A program made the translations under genes and the position numbers. The notes under the pieces are model-generated. The model saw only the letters and a program-made list of their open reading frames with translations. It was not told the origin of the DNA and did no database searches. A stretch of DNA of 38,781 bases from an uncultured Clostridium sp. (GTDB lineage: Bacteria > Bacillota > Clostridia > TANB77 > CAG-508), in the NCBI GenBank assembly GCA_948471055.1, contig CAOKQZ010000021.1, forward strand, positions 1 to 38,781. Direction: 5' to 3'. Below are positions 7,894 to 14,895 of this stretch, piece after piece (positions within the stretch are counted from its first letter, which is position 1; every line of letters begins with the position of its first letter).

Positions 7894-7946
7894 AATACTG
7901 GAAACAAAAGCTCCAGTATTTTTATAATTCCGTAAAATTTTTACGG
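7894..7946 (-). terminator. Two hairpins in the holin-endolysin gap
   Basis: Hairpin one pairs 7894-7901 with 7913-7920 (8 bp) and is followed on the minus strand by TTAATTTTTTAT. Hairpin two pairs 7930-7936 with 7940-7946 (7 bp, 3-base loop). Together they look like a leaky terminator that could lower endolysin relative to holin. Confidence 0.5.
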
Positions 7947-7948
7947 TA

Positions 7949-8209
7949 TTATTCTTGATTAGTTTTTGTAAGATCATAAGTTCCGCCAGAAGCCATTGCA
8001 CCAATAATACAATAAATTATTGAAGTTAATAAATCCGCTTCTGTAACTTTTAACATATAACAAATCATTCCTGCTATCATACCTATGATTGCATTTTGTA
8101 TAGGAATATATTTGCTTTCTATCCAGTTGAATTTCTTTGCAATAACACCAAATATATATGTAACAATTCCTGCTACAACAGCCATTATCATTTCACTAGT
8201 TAATACCAT
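7949..8209 (-). CDS. Phage holin
   Basis: An 86-residue protein with three likely membrane helices (MIMAVVAGIVTYIFGVIA, AIIGMIAGMICYML and LTSIIYCIIGAMASGG) and a short polar C-terminus TYDLTKTNQE. This matches A118-type or related phage holin families, which make the membrane lesion that releases endolysin. It lies directly upstream of the endolysin cassette. The start ATG 8209 follows GGGAGG. Confidence 0.8.
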   Translation of the reverse strand: MVLTSEMIMAVVAGIVTYIFGVIAKKFNWIESKYIPIQNAIIGMIAGMICYMLKVTEADLLTSIIYCIIGAMASGGTYDLTKTNQE

Positions 8210-8225
8210 ATATTTTACCTCCCTT

Positions 8226-8580
8226 CTATATTTTTCTATATTCTTCTTTTATATACTCAAATTCACTATCGAGATATCCATTGTGCAAATCTAATTCATG
8301 GATTATTTCCTCATATTTATCGTGGAATACAAATATTGTTTCAAATTCTTGCCTTGTCTTTTTTATTCCGATCTCTTAAATCTCCAGCAAAATTCAAAAT
8401 TTGGAATCTTAAATAGTCTTTTTCATTATTATCGATTTTGTTAGATACTTTTTTTATCTCTGATTTGAATTCTTCTTTAATCTCTGTAAATTTGTTTACT
8501 TTCCTATTAGTATTTCTTGATATCAAAGCAACGATTATCATTGCAATTGCTCCAATAACTTCACATATTATAGTTACCAA
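8226..8580 (-). CDS. Membrane-anchored phage protein near holin, split by an in-frame CGG
   Basis: A 117-residue protein if CGG codon 71 (8370-8368) is read as C+GGA. It starts at TTG 8580 behind GGAGGG. It has an N-terminal membrane helix (IICEVIGAIAMIIVALI) and then a charged helix. The zero frame ends eight codons later; the shifted frame gives AGDLRD-G-IKKTRQEFETIF, HDKYEEIIHELDLHNGYLD and EYIKEEYRKI, which matches the C-terminal half of the phage family with KYNELNKKYNLKNGY-type sequence. The glycine is at a family-typical place (LRNG). Role unknown, likely lysis or tail accessory by position. Confidence 0.75.
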
Positions 8581-8617
8581 TATGTTTCCCTCCTCTCTTG
8601 TAATTTTTTATAAAAAC

Positions 8618-8655
8618 GTAAAAAAACAGCGCTCTAAAATGCATTTTAAGGCGCT
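8618..8655 (-). terminator. Terminator after the tail/DGR gene cluster
   Basis: A long imperfect palindrome (8628-8655; AGCGC/GCGCT plus the self-complementary TAAAATGCATTTTA) is followed on the minus strand by seven T. It closes the tail-DGR transcript before the lysis genes. Confidence 0.7.
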
Positions 8656-8698
8656 TTATTTTTCTATTAGTATACTTTTATTACTTGATTTGAGGAGA

Positions 8699-8842
8699 TT
8701 AAGAGTTTTCTATGTATTCCTCTCCAGTTATTTCTTTGTATTCTTCTCCTGTTATCCATTTTCCAACTGCATTATATACTCTTGCTTGATTCCAAAGTCC
8801 AGTATCATAATATTTTTTAACTTTTTCATAATTTTTACTCAT
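8699..8842 (-). CDS. XkdX-family phage protein
   Basis: A 47-residue frame from ATG 8842, one base after the previous gene's stop. YYDTGLWNQARVYNAVGKWI is the XkdX pattern (KxYYDxGLW...VGKWIT..EY), short proteins at the end of phage tail operons. The tail duplicates GEEY twice (ITGEEYKEITGEEY). Function unknown. Confidence 0.8.
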   Translation of the reverse strand: MSKNYEKVKKYYDTGLWNQARVYNAVGKWITGEEYKEITGEEYIENS

Positions 8843-8843
8843 A

Positions 8844-9173
8844 TTACATTTCCTCCTCCATATCAATATCAGACATCATTGCTATATATTCTATGTCAGA
8901 TTGCATTTTCAATTTGTCTAGCTCTTCTTGTGGTATTTCTCTTAATACAAAGTAATAACCATCTTCATAATGAGCAATTTGAACTAATTCCATATTATTA
9001 CATTCTTGTTTAAAGTTCTTTTCTTCAACTTTTCCTTCAAAAATAACTTTTGACAATTTTTCTTTGAAATCTTTTTCAGTTATTTTTGTTTCTGATATAA
9101 AATTATTACCATTCAATCCTAGGTTTTTAAGTTGTGTTCCATCAGCCAACGTAATTTTCCATGATTTTTCCAT
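8844..9173 (-). CDS. Phage tail-associated protein of unknown function
   Basis: A 109-residue protein, start ATG 9173 behind AAGGAGG. It overlaps the end of the reverse transcriptase by 55 bases. The N-terminal WKITLADGTQLKNLGLNGNNFIS and later GYYFVLREIPQEELDKLK match a small beta-rich protein commonly found just before XkdX in tail operons. Its location right behind the DGR suggests a tail-fibre-related or neutral passenger role; not determined. Confidence 0.6.
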   Translation of the reverse strand: MEKSWKITLADGTQLKNLGLNGNNFISETKITEKDFKEKLSKVIFEGKVEEKNFKQECNNMELVQIAHYEDGYYFVLREIPQEELDKLKMQSDIEYIAMMSDIDMEEEM

Positions 9174-10238
9174 CCTGGTACCTCCTTAAATAAATCATAA
9201 TATAATTGAGACATATTCGTTATTTGCTGCATTGACATATTTCTATAATTACTTGCCATCCAGCCTTTGAAAATATTCTCAATCTCTTTGTATGTTAATC
9301 TATTATTATCTAATAGTCTTTTATATGCTTTTAATTTTCTTCGTTGTCTTGTTATTGCTTTTGAATTTATTCTTCTAACGATTCTACCAGTTTCAGTTAG
9401 TGAATATTTTAATTGTAAGAACTTAAATGTCTGTGATAATTTTGCAATATGAGTTTTTTTTGGATTTATTATAAGATCCAATTTATCTGCAATCTTCAAC
9501 ACACCCTCTAGAACTTCATTTAAGAACTCTTTACTTTCATGTATTATATAACTATCATCTGTATATCTTCCATAATACTTGCAACCCTTAACAATTTTTA
9601 TATAATTATCAATTCTACTAGGATATGCAATTCCAATATTTTGACTTGGTTGTGATCCTATATTGATTCCCCTATCTTTGTTTGATTCTATACTAAATAT
9701 TTGAAATATATTCTGCAAAATCCACATTGTCATTGTTCTTTCTTCAGCATTCACATTTCTTAATAAATTGTTCATAACTTGCAAACATTTCTTATGTGGA
9801 ATACTTGCATAATATCCACTAAAATCCATTAAAAGAATATAACCTTCGTTACTTTTATGTTCTCTATAATATTTGTGCAAATGTGCTTCTAACCTTTTTC
9901 TACTAAAAGCTACTCCTTTATTTTTTTGGCTTGCTCCATTGTCATATATCAAATAAGGAGAAATAACTGGGCTTAATATTTCATCACAAAGTAAATGGTT
10001 AACTGTTTTGTCAACCATTATATTCGTTGTAATATTCCTTTTCTTGCCACGTTCTCTTATTACAAATTTTGTTCCGTTTTGTTGGCCTATATGTTTTGTC
10101 AACCATTGCTTTTTGAATTTGTGCAGTTTCTAATAACTGATTCATTTCAAAAAGCTGCGCCTTGTATTTAAATGGAGCACCAGCAATTGCTTTTTTCCCA
10201 GCATTATAAATTAGATTAGCATCATAAAATTTATTCAT
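9119..10238 (-). CDS. DGR reverse transcriptase, split by an in-frame CGG
   Basis: A 372-residue enzyme if CGG codon 55 (10076-10074) is read as C+GGA. Frame one gives MNKFYDANLIYNAGKKAIAG to MVDKTYRPTK; frame two gives GTKFVIRERGKKRN onward. The junction K-G-TKF matches the DGR-type family as I recall it. Visible motifs: LLMDFSGYYASIPH (first catalytic Asp), IGSQPSQNIGI (the SQ motif typical of DGR enzymes), YGRYTDDSYIIH (YxDD), and the KINPKKT-like INPKKTHIA. It copies the template RNA with adenine-specific errors. Starting at TTG 10102 in frame two would keep the YxDD core but lose the N-terminal segment. The start ATG 10238 has only a weak ribosome site. Confidence 0.9.
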
Positions 10239-10396
10239 AAAAATCACTTTTATAGCAGTAATAGTCGTAACTAACTGCATAATGATTAGCATTTATCAAT
10301 CGATTCTTTTACCGAATTGAAGGGACAACCTTTCCTTTCCCTTTCCCATACTATTACCAAATGGAAACTTAGTCCATATAAAAATTTGTATAGTAG

Positions 10397-10495
10397 TGAA
10401 ATCTGGACGCACACCGTTAGCGTTAGATGCACCGTTGTGGTTAGCATTACCGTTGTTGTTAACATTAGCGAACTCCGACGCAGAAGCGACATTTA
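10397..10495 (-). other. DGR template repeat (TR)
   Basis: About 96-99 bases that match the variable repeat at 11100-11198 with a constant offset of 703. In the core 10403-10492 there are 13 mismatches in 90 positions, all where TR has T on the plus strand, that is A on the sense strand. Two more (10397, 10402) also obey the rule. The sense strand is rich in AAC/AAT codons (VNNNGNANHNGASNANGV), the usual template design because changes at AA give most amino acids. It starts about 20 bases after the avd stop and lies upstream of the reverse transcriptase. Confidence 0.95.
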
Positions 10496-10514
10496 AAGAT
10501 TACCCCAATTATAT

Positions 10515-11030
10515 TTATTTCTTTATATCTTTAAGAAACCTATTATCAGTTTGTCTGAGCTTTTTTATCATATTAAATTCCTTTTGGATTTCAATAACAA
10601 TATAAGTAAACCTGTTCAAATCTGCATATAAACATTCTCCAGCATATTGAAGTTCGTCTTGAAGAACATTACAACAACTCATTGCTTTATCTAGTTCTAG
10701 TCTGCGTTCTTCAAATTCAGACATATATGTCGGAAATATTGTATTGGCAATTCTTAAATGTTCATTTATTCCGCAAGCAGAATTTATAACCTTATCTGTT
10801 ATTCTTAATATTTGATTATTGAAATACTGATATATTCTCTTTTTTGCTTTTTCTTTTAGCTTTTCATCAGTTATATTTTTTGTGTTTTCATCTACTACTT
10901 CATTAATCTTATTCAAATCAAAGTAAAAGTTATTCTCTGCCAGCTTTGTTACTGCAGTTCTTATTTTATATGCATTATGAACTGTTTGTAATTTACTTTC
11001 AGTTCTTTCGCTCTTTTTTATATCTGACAT
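10515..11030 (-). CDS. avd: Avd-like DGR accessory protein
   Basis: A 171-residue, almost entirely helical protein. The C-terminal ERRLELDKAMSCCNVLQDEL to QYAGECLYADLNRFTYIVIE and RQTDNRFLKDI matches the four-helix-bundle accessory variability determinant that binds the reverse transcriptase and its RNA. It is longer than the roughly 125-residue model protein, with an N-terminal extension. It sits between the target gene and the template repeat, the standard place. A ribosome site (AAGGAG) is rather far from ATG 11030. Confidence 0.85.
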   Translation of the reverse strand: MSDIKKSERTESKLQTVHNAYKIRTAVTKLAENNFYFDLNKINEVVDENTKNITDEKLKEKAKKRIYQYFNNQILRITDKVINSACGINEHLRIANTIFPTYMSEFEERRLELDKAMSCCNVLQDELQYAGECLYADLNRFTYIVIEIQKEFNMIKKLRQTDNRFLKDIKK

Positions 11031-11059
11031 TGCTAATCAAATTTTCTCCTTTCCTTTTC

Positions 11060-11078
11060 GCTAGGGACAAGCCCTAGC
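11060..11078 (-). other. Hairpin/cruciform just downstream of the DGR variable repeat
   Basis: GCTAGGG (11060-11066) pairs with CCCTAGC (11072-11078) around a 5-base loop, 11 bases after the target gene stop. There is no T run after it, so it is not a normal terminator. In the Bordetella phage DGR a similar short GC hairpin after the variable repeat is needed for efficient retrohoming. Confidence 0.8.
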
Positions 11079-11088
11079 TGATGTTCGA

Positions 11089-11928
11089 TTATTTGATTAG
11101 GAAAGCTGGACGCACACCGCCAGCGAAAGATGCACCGCCGAGGGAAGCATAACCGGTGTTGGCAACATTAGCGAACTCCGACGCAGAAGCGACATCTCTT
11201 AGCCAGTACCAATATCTTTCTCCTACATCATTTCTTGCTACAATTTTGCTTGCATTTAGTCTGAATAATGATAATTGAGATTTATCTGCTCCAGTTTCAT
11301 ATCCATGATGTGATCCCCATGCATTGTGTCCATAAACCATGCATTCATTCATAATTTCTATAGTAGAATCATACCATGCCCATCCACTTGCTTTGCCATC
11401 TGCAACTGCATTTGTTAATAATGCCTTATGATTCAAAATATGATTTATTTCAAAATCATTTTGTATCACTGTCTTAAATGGTGCTAGATATTCTGTATAC
11501 ATTTTGCTACCATAATAACCTCCAGTTACTGTGTTAGTATCATTCATTTTTGCAGTTCCCATTATTCTTTCTGGAACCATTAAAATATGTGGTGTAGCAC
11601 ATTCAGTATCTCCACAATTTAACCTATAATTAATATCTGCAACTAAATACTTCCTTTTACTTACCTTTCCTATTATATAATCGCCTATAAATATATCGTC
11701 AAAAGTTCCTGCTGCTATTTGTTGTGATAGTGTACCATCGTAGAATAGATCTGTTATATCTTTTCCTCTATATATTCCGTTATGTGCACTTGCATTTTTA
11801 GGAACAATAGTTTTTAGTAAATCATCTATTACTACCTTTTTTGTTTCTCCATTTTCACTATCAACAAATGGAATTACATCTTCATTAACTGGTAGTCCTT
11901 TTACTAATTCTGTTATTTTCTTAATCAT
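11089..11928 (-). CDS. DGR target protein: tail receptor-binding protein with C-type-lectin-like variable end
   Basis: A 279-residue protein directly after baseplate genes. The N-terminal part (MIKKITELVKGLPVNEDVIPFV) is typical of phage fibre anchors. The C-terminal third (RYWYWLRDVASASEFANV then VRPAF) has the formylglycine-enzyme/C-type-lectin pattern of DGR targets. Nine of the last 30 residues differ from the template-encoded residues (N to A, T, Y, S, G, F, G; H to L; D to A). Diversification would change host-surface recognition. Start ATG 11928 follows AGGAGG. Confidence 0.9.
   Translation of the reverse strand: MIKKITELVKGLPVNEDVIPFVDSENGETKKVVIDDLLKTIVPKNASAHNGIYRGKDITDLFYDGTLSQQIAAGTFDDIFIGDYIIGKVSKRKYLVADINYRLNCGDTECATPHILMVPERIMGTAKMNDTNTVTGGYYGSKMYTEYLAPFKTVIQNDFEINHILNHKALLTNAVADGKASGWAWYDSTIEIMNECMVYGHNAWGSHHGYETGADKSQLSLFRLNASKIVARNDVGERYWYWLRDVASASEFANVANTGYASLGGASFAGGVRPAFLIK
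11100..11198 (-). other. DGR variable repeat (VR)
   Basis: The 3' end of the target gene. It aligns base for base with the template at offset 703. The 5' invariant block and the 3' invariant segment GTGTGCGTCCAG (the likely initiation-of-homing part) are identical; all differences between them fall on template adenines. Confidence 0.95.
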
Positions 11929-11994
11929 AATTTTTTCCTCCTATAAAATAACATATTTTTTAAATTAAAATAACTATTTTGCAATATAACTGTA

Positions 11995-12840
11995 TTACAA
12001 GCCAGCTACAATATATTCTCCATTCTCTGTTGCTAGTATATCTCCTACTTCGGTTGTTATTGGAGATATAGCATCCATAACAATTTCGCTTAATTTATCT
12101 ATTTGAACCTGTAGATTTCCTGCTGCATCTTCTGATAACTGATCCTTCATTTCTTGGAACCATGCATCAAATTTTTCCTCTTCTTCTGTGAAAAAGTTTG
12201 ACATTATTTGTTTAAATTCTTTAAAGTAAGTATCATGTTCCGCTTCTTGATCTTCATAATATTTTTTATATGCTGCTTGCCATTGAGCATATAAAGTAGA
12301 AGTATCAACTTGATAAAGTAAGCTTGTAACCCAAGGGCATTCATCACTTCCTCTACAATCCGTAATTAAGTCTTGAGTAATCTCTACACAAGAAGGACTT
12401 ATTCTAATATCAGCCAATCTAAATTCTGCTATATCCTCTTCTGTATTAATATTAGGATGTATAGGATTACTTGAAGCTGAACCTTGTCTATAAACTATAC
12501 TTCCAACTCTTCCAGATTGTGTTTTATCAACTTGGGCAACTATACTATCAATTCTTGTTAACACTTCTGAATTTTGTGATATAGTTATTGTCAAATCACT
12601 TGGATTTTCAAACCATTTATCTCCTATCAAGGCATAACCTGCAGATACAATTACATTCATTCCATCTTTTGCTGAAAAAACTTGTAGAAAATCTGATGGA
12701 GTCCCTTTTGGTGTTGCAAAAACTCCATTACTTATTAATTTTCTATATGGTCTATTCATATCTTCTGCTGAATATGTTCTATCTTCATCAATTGCATCAA
12801 AAAATCCAGCATCTACTTTATATTTCATATCATTTGCCAT
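11995..12840 (-). CDS. Baseplate / upper tail-fibre protein
   Basis: A 281-residue protein, start ATG 12840 behind AAGGAGG. The N-terminal YSAEDMNRPYRKLISNGVFA and later LTRIDSIVAQVD with SGRVGSIVYRQG are the beta-rich BppU-like anchor seen in Firmicutes phage baseplates. A long C-terminal helix (WFQEMKDQLSEDAAGNLQVQIDKL) suits a trimeric coiled coil. It probably links the tail tip to the DGR-diversified protein encoded next. Confidence 0.7.
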   Translation of the reverse strand: MANDMKYKVDAGFFDAIDEDRTYSAEDMNRPYRKLISNGVFATPKGTPSDFLQVFSAKDGMNVIVSAGYALIGDKWFENPSDLTITISQNSEVLTRIDSIVAQVDKTQSGRVGSIVYRQGSASSNPIHPNINTEEDIAEFRLADIRISPSCVEITQDLITDCRGSDECPWVTSLLYQVDTSTLYAQWQAAYKKYYEDQEAEHDTYFKEFKQIMSNFFTEEEEKFDAWFQEMKDQLSEDAAGNLQVQIDKLSEIVMDAISPITTEVGDILATENGEYIVAGL

Positions 12841-12855
12841 TTTCTGCCTCCTTCT

Positions 12856-14013
12856 TTATTCTTCTATATTTTCAAAAGTTGGTTCCATAGTGTAACCATT
12901 ATCATCTTGATTTTCTATTACTTCAGATATTCTTACATCAATAGAAATTCCATATTCATTAACAATATTTACGATATCTCCCAAGTCATAATCTTCTTTA
13001 TATTTATAACTCATTCCTACTATAACCTCTCCAGAGAAAGAAGTTACAGAAGTATATGTTGACATTTTTTCATATCCTGTATTTTTTAAGTTCTCAATAT
13101 AAATATTGCTACATAATTGAACATTTGTAACTTCCCCTGCATCATTTTTTGTAATTATTGCAATATTGCTTCCATTTACTTGATAATAAATTACATTGTT
13201 TATAACTTTTTCTTTACCATTTGGGTAATTTGTTAGCAATTCATCATAATCAATTTCACTAGAAATATCACGAGCATCAACATATAATTCATGTCTATCA
13301 ATTCCTACACCATTACCAATAGTTGTTGTTCTTCTTGCTACCCCTTCTCCTTCTCCAGCAACTAATGCAACATTTTTTATGTTACTATTATCCTTTGAAT
13401 AATCTGTTGTAGAAATATTATCGTAGTTATGAGAAAAAGTAATATATTTACTTTTATCTCCACCTCTATATAACGCAAAAACAAAGTTACCATTATTAAT
13501 GGTAACTCTATATCCCCATCCATATTGCTTACATAGTTTTTGTATCTTAATTCCAACATTATCATAAGTCACTTGTTCACGTATAGTATCAGAAAAACCT
13601 ATTTTATCTGCAAGAACAAAGTTCTTGATTTTTCTATCTGCATTTGTTGGATTAATAATTGAATCATTAATAAGTGTTCTTATATAATCTTCAACCAACC
13701 CATTAAAATTAGTTTGTTTTACTACTATTCTTTGTTCTAGGATGTCTGTTATATCTTTTCCTGTTAGAATTAGTTGATTTCCATTTTCTTCATCAGTCTG
13801 TATTTCTATTTTTTTAATTTTGCAAACCATATCATCATCATTTCGTGTAATATATTTACATTCTTCTATTTTTCTAAAATTTTCTTCAGAAGCTGAAATA
13901 ACTAATTCACAATCACCAATATCATTATACCTTTTGGCCCATATTGCACTTGAATATGTATCAATTATATATTTTTTATTTAATTCATTATCTAATAAAT
14001 AGAATTCTTCCAT
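12856..14013 (-). CDS. Tail tip protein (Gp37-like, siphovirus)
   Basis: A 385-residue protein. FYLLDNELNKKYIIDTYSSA then WAKRYNDIGDCELVI at the N-terminus, IQTDEENGNQLILTGKDI and IQKLCKQYGWGYRVTIN follow the ReqiPepy6 Gp37-like pattern found after the distal tail protein. It would form part of the tail-tip hub. Start ATG 14013 has AGGAGTTTAAG upstream; it is six bases from the Dit gene. Confidence 0.75.
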   Translation of the reverse strand: MEEFYLLDNELNKKYIIDTYSSAIWAKRYNDIGDCELVISASEENFRKIEECKYITRNDDDMVCKIKKIEIQTDEENGNQLILTGKDITDILEQRIVVKQTNFNGLVEDYIRTLINDSIINPTNADRKIKNFVLADKIGFSDTIREQVTYDNVGIKIQKLCKQYGWGYRVTINNGNFVFALYRGGDKSKYITFSHNYDNISTTDYSKDNSNIKNVALVAGEGEGVARRTTTIGNGVGIDRHELYVDARDISSEIDYDELLTNYPNGKEKVINNVIYYQVNGSNIAIITKNDAGEVTNVQLCSNIYIENLKNTGYEKMSTYTSVTSFSGEVIVGMSYKYKEDYDLGDIVNIVNEYGISIDVRISEVIENQDDNGYTMEPTFENIEE

Positions 14014-14019
14014 ATAATC

Positions 14020-14880
14020 TTAAACTCCTAAATATACTTTGTAATAATTAAAATGGATATCTACTAGCATATCATCAGATCCTTCATCAGCCAAGAAACT
14101 AAAGTTATTATCTCCTATTCCTAGCTGAAAGAATGTAGATCCATTTCTAACATAAGGAATTAAGTTATATTTAACTGCATCCCTCGTTAAAATTATTGAT
14201 TTGCTTCCTCTATTACAATTGATTATCAATTTATCATTTTTTACAAATTCATAATCAACAATAAAATTTTCTCCATTATCAACATTACGAATTTCTAATT
14301 TTCTAACTGTCCCCATAAAAGTAACGTCTATTATTAATCCAGTTTCACTTTCACTATCATTTATAACATTTGTTACTTTTTCAAGTTCTAGAGTAGAAAA
14401 TGGAATTGGCTTGTCTATATTTATAGAAAAAGGAAATGTGAATTTTTTTATAATTTTTGAAATGCTTTGTATTATTGTATCTATATCTTTGAAATATGGA
14501 TTTGGACATAAGATTGAAATTTGAGCAACTTGTTTTTGTACAAAAGGAGTAACTTCTAATGTCTGAACATATCCTTCAATAAAAACATCCCTAGAATCAT
14601 CTTTGTAATAGATTTTACACCATTCTTTAGTTCTAAAATATTTATATAATGTTAACCTATTCTTTTGAACATCTCCATTAATATAAACAGTAATAACAAT
14701 TTCTCGATTTGGAATTCTTGAACTATTAAAAGAAGATCCATCACCATTTGCATAATTTGATGTGTTTATATTTGCATTTGGAGGGTTTAATCCAGAAATA
14801 TCTGCTACTTGATAGTTTTCTTCATTGTTTGTAAGTTCTAAAACCGCTCCTTTAGCATTTTCAACTTTTAATGTAAACAT
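14020..14880 (-). CDS. Distal tail protein (Dit)
   Basis: A 286-residue protein. LKVENAKGAVLELTNNEENY, then ISGLNPPNANINTS and NREIVITVYINGDVQKNR LTLYKYF match the N-terminal half of siphovirus distal tail proteins. The later ILCPNPYFKDID is their conserved junction to the C-terminal half. Dit joins the tube to the tip hub. Start ATG 14880 follows GGGAGG, 16 bases after the tape measure stop. Confidence 0.8.
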   Translation of the reverse strand: MFTLKVENAKGAVLELTNNEENYQVADISGLNPPNANINTSNYANGDGSSFNSSRIPNREIVITVYINGDVQKNRLTLYKYFRTKEWCKIYYKDDSRDVFIEGYVQTLEVTPFVQKQVAQISILCPNPYFKDIDTIIQSISKIIKKFTFPFSINIDKPIPFSTLELEKVTNVINDSESETGLIIDVTFMGTVRKLEIRNVDNGENFIVDYEFVKNDKLIINCNRGSKSIILTRDAVKYNLIPYVRNGSTFFQLGIGDNNFSFLADEGSDDMLVDIHFNYYKVYLGV

Positions 14881-14895
14881 TTCTATTTTCCCTCC

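Noticed and set aside
8438..9013. A 191-residue plus-strand frame over holin-side and tail genes
   Set aside because: It is the antisense of well-supported genes, hydrophobic from A/T bias, with no ribosome site.
10286..10492. A 68-residue minus-strand frame inside the template repeat
   Set aside because: It arises from the repeat and its flank, has no ribosome site and does not resemble a protein; it is a by-product of the template.
11060..11078. Terminator between the DGR target and avd
   Set aside because: No T run follows on the minus strand (A/G-rich instead), so a DGR homing hairpin is the better reading.
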